Below, piece by piece: positions 5,826 to 13,398 of a DNA stretch of 13,398 nt; the stretch's first letter is position 1; the number at the start of each line of letters is the position of its first letter. The stretch is taken from assembly GCA_001871015.1 (NCBI GenBank), contig MNUO01000026.1:1-13398 (forward strand), read 5' to 3'. Source of the stretch: Candidatus Desantisbacteria bacterium CG1_02_38_46. GTDB lineage: Bacteria > Desantisbacteria > UBA1551 > UBA1559. Below the pieces are notes generated by a model. That model saw only the letters and a list, made by a program, of their open reading frames with translations, made no database searches and was not told the origin of the DNA. A program made the position numbers and the translations under genes.

Positions 5826-7784
5826 CTACTCAAAAACTACCATCTGATATCCGTTGACTTCAGGTATATTTACAATTGTGTAACCGTCACTTATCATAAA
5901 ATCAAGTTTTTCTTTTGTTGGAGCAATGGACACAGATTTTACCCTGTCCGTTCTCAATTTTAATTTTATATCTTTTGCAATTATTGGTTCTTCTATTGCC
6001 TGCAGCCTACTCCCCCTTAACTCAGGGCAGTATACCATTAAATGCACCATCTTCCTACCTTTCTTTTCTGTTACTGTTGCACGGCCAAAAGAAGGAAGGT
6101 TTTCCACAATTGTCAGCGGTTTTGGAAGCAGTTTTTCAATACAATTTTTTAAAATTGTCCTGTATGTTATGACGGCATGTTCATAGTATCCCCTAAAAAT
6201 AGGGAAACTGAAATGGATTATATTTTCTGACTGGACAATAGACGGCCTTCCGGAATATCTGTCAGGCGGAATGTAGAGGTAACCGTGGTATCCATCCCAA
6301 TGTTTGTTGAAATAAGGTTGGTAAAGTTGTGCAAGAACCCTCGCCCCCTTTTTCGCCTTTACTGATATTCCAGGTTTGTATATGGTAGTAAGGAAATCCG
6401 GCATATCTTTATTGATTTCTTTAAGCGGTTTTATAAAAGAGATATTCCATGGTTCATTTCCAAGGTAGTCCAGATTCCACTTTTTGCTTGCAAAACCTGT
6501 TTTTTCTATGTTCATCCCCGAATGAGCAGAGCTTATAATCGAGCCGCCGGATTTGAGGTATTTTTCTATTTTTTCTTTTAAATCCGGTGTTAACAGAATG
6601 TTATCAGAAAGAATAACTATTTTGTAATTTGAGAAATTCATACCCTCATCTATTATGTCAAACTGGTGCTTCAATTCAGACAACATCCTGGCTGCGCCGG
6701 ACAGACTTTCTGTGTTGTTTAAATAAGGAAATAGAGCAGAATCCCCTACAGTCAAAAGTGCAATTTCGGTTAGTGCTTTTGCATGGTCTGTCCAGGGTTC
6801 AAGTTCCTTTATTTTTGAATAAACTTTTCCTATCAAATTATAAACTTCCTTGTTTAATTTTCCTCTTGGGTGCATATGGTCTCCAACAGAACAGCCCACG
6901 GCATTGCTTATGGCGTTGTAACAATCGTATTCCAGAGAAACCTGTGATTTAATTCCTCCGAAATCTCCCCAGCTCTCATGGAATCTGCCTGTCATTCCGA
7001 GTACCTGTTTACTGACCTTCCGCGCATAGCGTACGTCTAGCGGAAAGCTTTCATATCCCCAGCCACCCGTGGGGAGGCATTCTACTTCAATATGTGAACC
7101 GCCATGGTGCATATGCTTTTTATACGGGACGCCATTAAAAATAAGAAATTTGTCTCTGCCGACAAGTTTTTTAATGCGGTCACAGAAATTTAACATTGAC
7201 TGTCTGTAAAACTCAAGGACCTTGGTTTCATCCAGAATGTCAATTCCTTTTTTCTTCATCAAGTCCAGGCATTCTTTTCCATAACACTGGGCAGTGGCTA
7301 CAGTATACCAGAAGCAATCAAGAAAAATTCCGTCAACAGGATATTTTTCAAGGACTTCTTTTACAAGGCTGGTAAGATAATCTCCGTACCCGCTATTAAA
7401 ACACATCAGCCTGAAGAAATGTGTCATTTTTTCTTCTGTGTTGTAGACCCTGCCAGATTTGTCAACAGAGCACCATTCCCTGTGCCTTATTGCCTGCTCG
7501 TGGTCCAGCAATGCATTGAAATATGCCGAAATGCCGATACCCTGCTTGTGGCATTCCCTGACCATTTCTCCTAACATGTCACATTTTAATGATGGATAAA
7601 CAATACCTATTTTTGTCGGGTAATAGGCAAAACCGAGGTTGCATTTTGCAAAGGCATTGATGTAATCAACATTTGCATCTTTTAATGTTTTTGCAAATTC
7701 CTTTGCATTGAACTCAGAACCTAAGTCCGGAATTTTTGGCATTGTGTGAAAATCAAGATGAATGGCTCTTTTTAAATATCTCAT
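5826..7784 (-). CDS. GHL6-type glycoside hydrolase, possible GH151-like alpha-L-fucosidase
   Basis: A 652 aa protein with the look of 'hypothetical glycosyl hydrolase 6' proteins carrying a beta-galactosidase trimerisation-like domain. The N-terminal barrel opens with RAIHLDFHTMP (6-16), FAKCNLGFAYYPTKIG (45-60) and CDMLGEMV (68-75). Candidate catalytic acids are Asp156 in DGIFLDCFW (151-159) and Glu233 or Glu235 in HIEVECLP. About 335-425 has the Rossmann-like pattern of the trimerisation domain (EIALLTVGDSALFPYL; YKIVILSDN; YLKSGGSIISS). No signal peptide is seen, so it probably acts in the cytoplasm. The ATG has AGGAGG 5 bp upstream, and the gene starts inside the GH29 gene with a 32 bp overlap, implying coupled translation. 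Placement between a fucosidase and sugar genes supports action on fucosides; to my recollection GH151 fucosidases share this build, but I cannot confirm that here. Confidence 0.75.
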   Translation of the reverse strand: MRYLKRAIHLDFHTMPKIPDLGSEFNAKEFAKTLKDANVDYINAFAKCNLGFAYYPTKIGIVYPSLKCDMLGEMVRECHKQGIGISAYFNALLDHEQAIRHREWCSVDKSGRVYNTEEKMTHFFRLMCFNSGYGDYLTSLVKEVLEKYPVDGIFLDCFWYTVATAQCYGKECLDLMKKKGIDILDETKVLEFYRQSMLNFCDRIKKLVGRDKFLIFNGVPYKKHMHHGGSHIEVECLPTGGWGYESFPLDVRYARKVSKQVLGMTGRFHESWGDFGGIKSQVSLEYDCYNAISNAVGCSVGDHMHPRGKLNKEVYNLIGKVYSKIKELEPWTDHAKALTEIALLTVGDSALFPYLNNTESLSGAARMLSELKHQFDIIDEGMNFSNYKIVILSDNILLTPDLKEKIEKYLKSGGSIISSAHSGMNIEKTGFASKKWNLDYLGNEPWNISFIKPLKEINKDMPDFLTTIYKPGISVKAKKGARVLAQLYQPYFNKHWDGYHGYLYIPPDRYSGRPSIVQSENIIHFSFPIFRGYYEHAVITYRTILKNCIEKLLPKPLTIVENLPSFGRATVTEKKGRKMVHLMVYCPELRGSRLQAIEEPIIAKDIKLKLRTDRVKSVSIAPTKEKLDFMISDGYTIVNIPEVNGYQMVVFE

Positions 7785-9078
7785 TTGTTCCTCCTAAAAA
7801 CAGCTCAATTACAGGCACTGTCACATCTGGTTTCTGGGATGGCAAATTTAAAACCAAAACTTCGCCTTTATGTTTAAGCTGATTTTGATACCACTCTCCA
7901 AGTCCTGTCTTAATCTCGCTTGCATCATTTAGAAGTTGTGCGTATTCAACGCGCTGTGCATATGCTTTGCCGTCCAGGTAAAGATACTTGTAAGGCCAGG
8001 CGAAAATATGAACATAAAGCCGTTTTGTTTCAGGATTATATGTAAGCCGGCAGTCCTGTGGAGTTTTAAATTCATCAGGAGCTTGGGTACAGCCATAAAT
8101 GGCTCGGCTATGCCTTTTCATCCACTCGCCAATACCTTCGAGGCGATTTATAGCACGGCCATCAAATTCACCTCTTGCAGTAGGACCGACATTCAGCAGA
8201 AGGTTTCCGCCTTTACTTACGCAGTCAATTAGAGTGCGCACCAGTTCGTCTACGCTGCGCCAGGTTGATTCATCACGGTAATAACCCCAGGAGCCCGAGA
8301 AAGTCTGACAGGCTTCCCATACAACGCGCTGTCCATTGACCGTAACCCACTCCCTGGGCTGGAATTGTTCAGGAGTTTTTATATCCCATTTGTCAGCAAG
8401 GTCAAGGCGGTCGTTCAGTACTATCTTCGGTTGAATCTGACATATAAGTTTATAGAGTTCTTCGCTCTGCCAGTCATTGCGGCCTTTTCCCTGCGGTCCA
8501 GGATACGAAAAGTCAAGAAAAAGAATATCAATTTTACCAAAATTCGTTAAAATTTCTTTTACCTGTCCGTGGAGGTATTTTGCATATTTTGCCTGAACGC
8601 GGGTCTTGTTCATTTTTTCCCTGTCAGGATGATTGCGCAACGCATGCGTGTTGTCTATTACAAAGTCAGGGTGGTGCCAGTCAATTAGCGAATGGTAGAG
8701 ACCGACGTGCAGTCCCTGATTGCGGAACGCCTCGACCATCGGTTTTATAAGGTCTCTTTTTGCCGAAGTATTTGTCGCCTTGTAATCAGTCAGTTTTGAA
8801 TCCCAGAGACAGAAACCCTCGTGGTGCTTTGTCGTAATTACAAAATATTTCATTCCAGCCCTCGCAGCAGTCTGCGCCCACAGGTCCGGGTTATAGAGGT
8901 CCGGGTCAAAACGCTTGAAGTACTTTTTTTCATACACGTCAGGTGGCACCTGTTCATATTGCATCATCCACTCATGACGCGCTCCCTGGGCGTAAAGTCC
9001 CCAGTGTATAAACATTCCAAACCGTGCCTTTACAAACCAGCTGATATCCCCAGCAGTCCTTCTTACATCCTGTAACAT
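7753..9078 (-). CDS. GH29 alpha-L-fucosidase
   Basis: A 441 aa enzyme that hydrolyses alpha-L-fucosyl linkages with retention. GH29 landmarks are clear: FGMFIHWGLYA (20-30), FDPDLYNPDLWAQTAARAG (57-75), KYFVITTKHHEGFCLWDS (77-94), LHVGLYHSLIDWHHP (123-137), IDILFLDFSYPG (183-194) with Asp189 the likely nucleophile, VVWEACQTFSGSWGY (252-266), and SKGGNLLLNVGPTARGE (288-304). The acid/base residue cannot be assigned safely; Glu255 is conserved in the family pattern. There is no signal peptide, so it likely works in the cytoplasm on imported oligosaccharides. The start is ATG 9078, preceded by AAGGAG; a TTG at 9093 would put that site inside the gene. It follows fucK by 16 bp and overlaps the next hydrolase gene. 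Its product L-fucose is the substrate of the two upstream enzymes. Confidence 0.95.
   Translation of the reverse strand: MLQDVRRTAGDISWFVKARFGMFIHWGLYAQGARHEWMMQYEQVPPDVYEKKYFKRFDPDLYNPDLWAQTAARAGMKYFVITTKHHEGFCLWDSKLTDYKATNTSAKRDLIKPMVEAFRNQGLHVGLYHSLIDWHHPDFVIDNTHALRNHPDREKMNKTRVQAKYAKYLHGQVKEILTNFGKIDILFLDFSYPGPQGKGRNDWQSEELYKLICQIQPKIVLNDRLDLADKWDIKTPEQFQPREWVTVNGQRVVWEACQTFSGSWGYYRDESTWRSVDELVRTLIDCVSKGGNLLLNVGPTARGEFDGRAINRLEGIGEWMKRHSRAIYGCTQAPDEFKTPQDCRLTYNPETKRLYVHIFAWPYKYLYLDGKAYAQRVEYAQLLNDASEIKTGLGEWYQNQLKHKGEVLVLNLPSQKPDVTVPVIELFLGGTNEIFKKSHSS
7790..7795 (-). promoter_or_regulatory. Strong ribosome binding site inside the fucosidase gene
   Basis: AGGAGG lies 5 bp before the ATG at 7784 and within the last codons of the GH29 gene. 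It fixes the start of the GHL6 gene despite the 32 bp overlap. Confidence 0.85.
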
Positions 9079-9082
9079 AACT

Positions 9083-9088
9083 CTCCTT
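9083..9088 (-). promoter_or_regulatory. Ribosome binding site fixing the GH29 start at 9078
   Basis: AAGGAG stands 4 bp before the ATG at 9078 and downstream of the alternative TTG at 9093. This is why the shorter protein start is preferred. Confidence 0.8.
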
Positions 9089-9094
9089 TTCAAT

Positions 9095-10591
9095 CTATAT
9101 TTTCAGTAATTGCGGTAATTTTTTGAATTTTTCAAAAAGTTGCCTGTAAATTCTTTTATTTCCTGATGGTTTAAAAATATGCTCAACAAATTCAAATTTT
9201 TTTCTTGCTTCTTCTACTGATTTATATACACCACTACCTGCAAATGCAAAGATTGCTGCTCCAAGCACAGTTGCTTCTTTCTGCTCTGTGACTACGACAG
9301 GCATATTACACACATCTGCGCGTATTTGATTCCACAAATCATTCTTTGAACCGCCACCCACCACGCGAAGCGCTTTTGGTTTTTCATTCATAGTTTTTTT
9401 GAGGATTTCCATTGCGGATTTCAACTGGAATGCAAGGCCTTCCAGTGCGCCGCGGTAAATTTTTGACCTATTTGTGCCCAGCGTTAGACCCAGGATAGTG
9501 CCAGGGACATTAAATTTTCTGAAAGGACCTGTATCGAGCTTGAAGCTGGGGATAACTGTGACACCGTCGCTTCCGGGCATGATTTTTCTTCCTTCAGACA
9601 TCATTAAAGAATAAATGTTTTTCTTGTCAGCGACATCACTGAAGAAATTTTTTCTCACCCATTCGAGAACACCTGAACCCATCATCAATATTTGCGGGTT
9701 CCAGTATCCTGGTGTTGCATCGCATTCAAAAATCAAGCCACCCTCAAATCCTGATTTATCCGGGGTGCATTTATTTGTCCTCACCATCAAAATTTCCCAT
9801 GTCCCCGTGCTCAGGACCGCCTCATTTTTCCGTGCACCGCAGCCGTATAAAGCGAACTGTGTATCATGCCCGCAGGCAATTACAGGAATACCTTCAGGCA
9901 ACCCTGTTTCTTTACTTGCACGTTCTGTGACCTTGCCGATAATTTCTCCAGGCTGTGTCCATTCAGGGAAAAATGACGATTTCAAATCTGCCATTCCAAG
10001 CATTTCTTTCGACCAGTTCCTTTTTTTAATATTCATTGCCATCATTGTTGAGCCAATTGTGGGGTCAATTGAAAACTCTCCACAGAGTTTGTAACTTAAT
10101 AATCCCGGCATCATCAGCCAATACTTTGCCTTTTTTAATGAATTTTGGGCATTCTTTTGTAACCACATCAATTTTAAGATAGTATTAAATGAAATTACTT
10201 GATACCCAGTAATTTTATATATTTTCTCCGCTGAAATTGTGCGATAAATCACACCGCTACAATCTGCTGTTCTGGGGCACTGCCAGGAGATTACAGGATA
10301 TGTGAGATTTCCATTTTTATCAACCGGTGCGCCATCAGCACCAAAAGTGGTGACTGTCACAGATTTTATATTTTTCCTGCTGACCTGTGCGCAAATTTTT
10401 CTTGAAGCAAAGCATAATTTTTTCCAGATTTCTTCTATGTCCCAGATAAGCCAGCCGGGCTTGCCATTTTTCTGCGGTACAGGTTTATTGGGGAATCCAG
10501 CAGAAGCAAGAATTTTTCCAGTTCTATCTACCGCGATTGCTCGCACATTTGTGGCCCCACAATCAAAAACGACAGCAATTTCTTTACTCAT
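9095..10591 (-). CDS. fucK: L-fuculokinase (FGGY kinase)
   Basis: ATP-dependent phosphorylation of L-fuculose to L-fuculose-1-phosphate, the second intracellular step of the fucose pathway. The 498 aa FGGY-fold protein closely follows E. coli FucK in signature regions: DCGATNVRAIAV (10-21), VTTFGADGAPVDKNGNL (80-96), ISWQCPRTA (101-109), GHDTQFALYGCGA (241-253) with catalytic-base candidate Asp243, STGTWEILMVR (261-271), SGVLEWVRK (306-314) and VVGGGSKNDLWNQIRAD (410-426). Length matches the family. It begins 5 bp after the isomerase stop, and no Shine-Dalgarno sequence precedes the ATG, so it is probably translated by reinitiation after that gene. The specific match to FucK rather than rhamnulokinase or xylulokinase, plus isomerase and fucosidase neighbours, makes the assignment strong. 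Confidence 0.93.
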   Translation of the reverse strand: MSKEIAVVFDCGATNVRAIAVDRTGKILASAGFPNKPVPQKNGKPGWLIWDIEEIWKKLCFASRKICAQVSRKNIKSVTVTTFGADGAPVDKNGNLTYPVISWQCPRTADCSGVIYRTISAEKIYKITGYQVISFNTILKLMWLQKNAQNSLKKAKYWLMMPGLLSYKLCGEFSIDPTIGSTMMAMNIKKRNWSKEMLGMADLKSSFFPEWTQPGEIIGKVTERASKETGLPEGIPVIACGHDTQFALYGCGARKNEAVLSTGTWEILMVRTNKCTPDKSGFEGGLIFECDATPGYWNPQILMMGSGVLEWVRKNFFSDVADKKNIYSLMMSEGRKIMPGSDGVTVIPSFKLDTGPFRKFNVPGTILGLTLGTNRSKIYRGALEGLAFQLKSAMEILKKTMNEKPKALRVVGGGSKNDLWNQIRADVCNMPVVVTEQKEATVLGAAIFAFAGSGVYKSVEEARKKFEFVEHIFKPSGNKRIYRQLFEKFKKLPQLLKI

Positions 10592-10596
10592 ATTTT

Positions 10597-12090
10597 TTAT
10601 TTGACTATTTCCCAGATAGGAACTATTCTTTCTTTTCCTCTGGACCCAAGGATTACCGGAGTAATTCCTGCTATTTCACATAGATAGGTGAGCGCTCTCA
10701 CCCTGTCTTCAGTGATTCCAAGCACATGGTTGCAGGGGAAAACACTTAAAAATTCTTCAAAAGTGCAATCGAGCCTTGCATGCACATGCGGCCAGGTGGG
10801 ATTTGTCTGAGCATTGATTTCTTTTCTTTCTTTTTCACTTCTACGCAAACTCTCTCCAGAAACAATTACGATGTATGGTTTTTCATCCCACAAGCCGAGT
10901 CTGCAAAAAGTCATTTTTCCTGGTGCAGCATCAAAGGAAACAGATGCTCCACCTGCTTTGAAGTAATATTCAAGAGCCGGATAAAATGTAATTTTTTTAA
11001 AGTTGTCCTCGGGTTTCATGCTCAAATTTGCATAATAACTCGCATGATTTCCTGAATTACACCAGTCCCATAAATCCTTATCAGGATGATAGAGACGCAC
11101 ATCCATAAACAGTGTTGGTAACCCACCGCTTATGTACTTTAAAAGTTGCATTGTTATTGCTGCATAAGAATCTGCTTCAGTAGCACATACTGTGGGTTCT
11201 TTTTTTCCATTCCAGTCATACGGGTCATTCATTAACATTTCAGGAACATCACCAAGGCACACATATTCTGTGAGTTCTCTCTGTCCTTTTAATCCGCAGA
11301 AATCAAAACCCTTATCTTTGTTGACTTCGCGCATTGCAATGTAAAGACGGATTTGTGTCTTTAAAGTTTCCGGTGTGAGCATTTTTCCGTCGTATTTAAT
11401 CCTACTTCCGAGCAATTTTTCAAACCACCTGAATCCCTTCTCCACTTCTTTTTCATCCACCCGTTCCATTGCTTTTACCAGCCATAACTGGTCAATCTGA
11501 CGCACTGTTGTGCCCAGGGATTTAAGAGTTGGAGTGAGGTGATAAAAACCTGTTTCCATTCCCATTGAGTGCCCACCATAACAACCATAGACTTCATTTT
11601 TTATTGTAGTCAATGCAATACTTGCACGACACCACTCAATAACTTTTGCCTGTGTTTCTTTGTCATCAATTTCTCCTACAATGCGATGTGTTCGGATTCC
11701 TGCCTGCCTCAATGCACCATCAGTTGCAAGCAATCCAACATTCCCCGGGTACTGCCCATTATTGTTTGAAAGACTCAATACTGGAACATTCCCGATGCTA
11801 TTAATAAATGGCCAGACAAGAAAAGGGAAATTCCAGACATTGTAACACATAATAATTTGTTTGCAGTTTACCCTTGCAAGTTCTTCTCCAATTTTCTGTG
11901 CGAGTTCAACGCCGGTAATAATCTGTGACGCAACTATTACCTCGGGTACTGTGCCATCCACATTTTTAAGTCCATCTTTAATAACCTTAGCCCATTGTTT
12001 CACAACCCTCATATTTTCAGGGTTATTTTTCGTCCACACATGTTTCCTCTCATCATTTAACATTGCAATGCCAATAGCAGTACTTCTCAT
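10597..12090 (-). CDS. fucI: L-fucose isomerase-family protein
   Basis: Likely converts L-fucose to L-fuculose in the cytoplasm, feeding the adjacent kinase. The 497 aa protein has isomerase-family features: YGGHSMGMETG (171-181), TVCATEADSYAAITMQLL (300-317) with metal-ligand candidate Glu305, LPTLFMDVRLYHPD (324-337) with Asp330, GNHASYYANL (347-356), and PTWPHVHARLD (431-441) whose His435 or His437 could be the third metal ligand. It is roughly 90 residues shorter than E. coli FucI (591 aa), consistent with a shorter COG2407-type branch, so action on another 6-deoxy or pentose sugar is possible. Context with fucK and GH29 favours fucose. The ATG at 12090 follows an AGGGGGAG ribosome binding site that is unusually close to the start. 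The upstream gene ends 36 bp earlier. Confidence 0.85.
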   Translation of the reverse strand: MRSTAIGIAMLNDERKHVWTKNNPENMRVVKQWAKVIKDGLKNVDGTVPEVIVASQIITGVELAQKIGEELARVNCKQIIMCYNVWNFPFLVWPFINSIGNVPVLSLSNNNGQYPGNVGLLATDGALRQAGIRTHRIVGEIDDKETQAKVIEWCRASIALTTIKNEVYGCYGGHSMGMETGFYHLTPTLKSLGTTVRQIDQLWLVKAMERVDEKEVEKGFRWFEKLLGSRIKYDGKMLTPETLKTQIRLYIAMREVNKDKGFDFCGLKGQRELTEYVCLGDVPEMLMNDPYDWNGKKEPTVCATEADSYAAITMQLLKYISGGLPTLFMDVRLYHPDKDLWDWCNSGNHASYYANLSMKPEDNFKKITFYPALEYYFKAGGASVSFDAAPGKMTFCRLGLWDEKPYIVIVSGESLRRSEKERKEINAQTNPTWPHVHARLDCTFEEFLSVFPCNHVLGITEDRVRALTYLCEIAGITPVILGSRGKERIVPIWEIVK

Positions 12091-12126
12091 GCTCCCCCTA
12101 TTTTAAGGTTATATTTTATTTTCCTT

Positions 12127-13386
12127 TCATTTTTCCACCATTTCCATAGCTATTTGAGACCATTCCCATAATCTGTGAGGTTTATAACGTACCGTGGAAA
12201 TATCTTTCATAATAAACTCAACGTGGCAATTGTGCCCGGTTTTTTCTAATACTTCGCGGATTTCTGCGCGTGCTCTTTCTGGATGCCAGTTATCTTCAGC
12301 CAGAATGGCAGGATTAGGTTTGTAACTGATGACATAATCACTGCCGATATTTTCAATTGCTCGTTTAAGATTACACCAGGTACTTACGGAAATTTTGCGA
12401 AGATTGGGAATTTTACGAAGAATATGTATTTTTCTATCCAGCGGTTCACAGCACCCATAATATGTCAGGCCCCAGCGTTCAAGCCAGCGAAGGTCATGCC
12501 TGAGTGCAAATTCCCAATGCATATCCGCAGATACTCCAGAGAATATCTGTGCGTTTGAACAACCCCACATGTTGTGCGGCCGCACGTAATTGGAATCATA
12601 ATTAGCACCGGGTAACTCATCTGTGTATCCGTAGGCACCTGACCCCACCCGTGTGTTATTGTTATCCAGAGAAAGAAGATTCATTTTTTCAAATTGGTCA
12701 AGTTCTACCATATATGCATCAACCACCCGTTCTACAACAGCATTGACAAACTCCGCACGCTCAATCATATCAATCATTGCTTCCTGAATACCGTACCAGC
12801 GAATTATGTTATCCCAGGGAGCAAACCAAATGTGTTTCTGACCAACCTTTTTGACCGGCATAATGCCATCATAGACTTCGCACATAGTCCGGTAATGAGA
12901 TTCTGTCGTTTTTTCATTATAAGTCACGGCCGGCATTTTGATTTTTTCTATATCTTCAGGATTGCGTATTTGAATTTTGAAATGACGTGATACAACATTG
13001 CTGGACTCATCTGTTTTTACCATATCGACATCTTCAGTTATACCAAAACCTGTGCTATGAATAGCCAGTGGGCAGGTTAGAAAATCGCTGATAATCATAT
13101 CAGCCGGCATATGCTTCCATTGATAAAGAGTTCTACGTAATCCGCATTCCTGGTCACGCGCCCATGGATGCTGTGTTTGCAGTGTAAGTTCGTCATCTAC
13201 GTTCATCTCGTTCCAGCATACTTCATTAATCCATACCATGGGACGCACAGACTTCAGGTCATTTAGATTCGTCCATAATTTAGATTTCTCCTTATGAACC
13301 GGTAATGCAGCTATCCTGGCAACTTCTTCTGCCAGACGACGAAGAATCTCCCTGCCTTTCCGTGGAAGCATAATTTCATTTAACAT
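12127..13386 (-). CDS. Uroporphyrinogen decarboxylase-like/methyltransferase-like protein
   Basis: A 419 aa protein that looks like a long, divergent member of the URO-D superfamily. Supporting segments are HIWFAPWDNI (185-194), the helix after it, and LTYYGCCEPLDRKIHILRKIPNL (307-329). Cys312-Cys313 sit where MtaA/CmuA enzymes have their metal motif, followed by KISVSTWCN (331-339), DYVISYKPNPA (350-360) and NCHVEFIMKD (386-395). N-terminal residues 45-110 hold a family-specific segment (RPMVWINEVCWNEM; MPADMIISDFLTCPLAI). No signal peptide. The start has AGGA near the right edge of the window. It precedes fucI by 36 bp and is the first operon gene visible. It is not a close paralogue of the two URO-D-like genes at the other end of the operon. 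Function unknown; superfamily assignment moderate. Confidence 0.65.
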   Translation of the reverse strand: MLNEIMLPRKGREILRRLAEEVARIAALPVHKEKSKLWTNLNDLKSVRPMVWINEVCWNEMNVDDELTLQTQHPWARDQECGLRRTLYQWKHMPADMIISDFLTCPLAIHSTGFGITEDVDMVKTDESSNVVSRHFKIQIRNPEDIEKIKMPAVTYNEKTTESHYRTMCEVYDGIMPVKKVGQKHIWFAPWDNIIRWYGIQEAMIDMIERAEFVNAVVERVVDAYMVELDQFEKMNLLSLDNNNTRVGSGAYGYTDELPGANYDSNYVRPHNMWGCSNAQIFSGVSADMHWEFALRHDLRWLERWGLTYYGCCEPLDRKIHILRKIPNLRKISVSTWCNLKRAIENIGSDYVISYKPNPAILAEDNWHPERARAEIREVLEKTGHNCHVEFIMKDISTVRYKPHRLWEWSQIAMEMVEK

Positions 13387-13398
13387 AAACTGTTTCCT

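Noticed and set aside
5810-5833. TTG start at 5833 for the 359 aa URO-D-like gene
   Set aside because: It overlaps the stop of the preceding gene and would bury the AAGGAG site that serves ATG 5809.
9079-9093. TTG start at 9093 for the GH29 gene
   Set aside because: The AAGGAG site lies after this TTG and directly before ATG 9078, and GH29 similarity begins after the ATG.
9615-10094. Plus-strand open frame of 159 codons inside fucK
   Set aside because: It is antisense to well-conserved FucK motifs and has no own motif or start signal; it is a coding shadow.

Overview
This window looks like chromosomal sequence from an AT-rich, probably anaerobic, saccharolytic bacterium, quite possibly from an uncultured phylum. 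The reasons are the low GC content, clear AGGAG-type ribosome binding sites on most genes, a 9.7 kb carbohydrate-catabolic gene cluster carrying several uroporphyrinogen-decarboxylase (URO-D)-like genes, and a patchwork accessory region beside it. I cannot name the taxon from sequence alone.

The right three quarters (about 3652-13386) is one tightly packed minus-strand operon for L-fucose release and catabolism. In transcription order it reads: a URO-D/methyltransferase-like protein (12127-13386), an L-fucose isomerase-family protein (10597-12090), L-fuculokinase (9095-10591), a GH29 alpha-L-fucosidase (7753-9078), a GHL6-type glycoside hydrolase (5826-7784, possibly GH151-like), and two more URO-D-family proteins (4730-5809 and 3652-4710). 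Gaps run from a 32 bp overlap to 36 bp, so a single transcript is likely, with its promoter beyond the right edge. Neither hydrolase shows a signal peptide, so fucosylated oligosaccharides are probably imported and cut in the cytoplasm. The fucose is then isomerised and phosphorylated to L-fuculose-1-phosphate. No aldolase, transporter or regulator lies in the window. Three divergent URO-D-like proteins inside a fucose operon is the most unusual aspect. They belong to the superfamily that includes MtaA/CmuA corrinoid methyltransferases, which makes processing of a methylated sugar a speculative possibility.

The left quarter (1-3650) looks like an accessory region. It holds a DUF4143-type AAA ATPase on the plus strand (385-1623) with its own promoter and a perfect 10 bp inverted repeat before the ribosome binding site. 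Next comes the C-terminal remnant of a GH116 glycosidase on the minus strand (1626-2180), which has no start and carries what looks like a small dispersed repeat. Last is a two-gene toxin-antitoxin-like module: a DUF6036/MNT-type nucleotidyltransferase (2938-3558) overlapping by 10 bp a HEPN-like protein with the motif RNKLVH and an HTH-like tail (2249-2947).

Upstream of the nucleotidyltransferase is a perfect-consensus sigma70 promoter (TTGACA-17-TATAAT). Its -10 box sits inside a perfect 18 bp palindrome, and related sites recur exactly every 22 bp down to the start codon. This MNT plus HEPN-HTH pair with a phased operator array is the best candidate here for an under-described regulated system.
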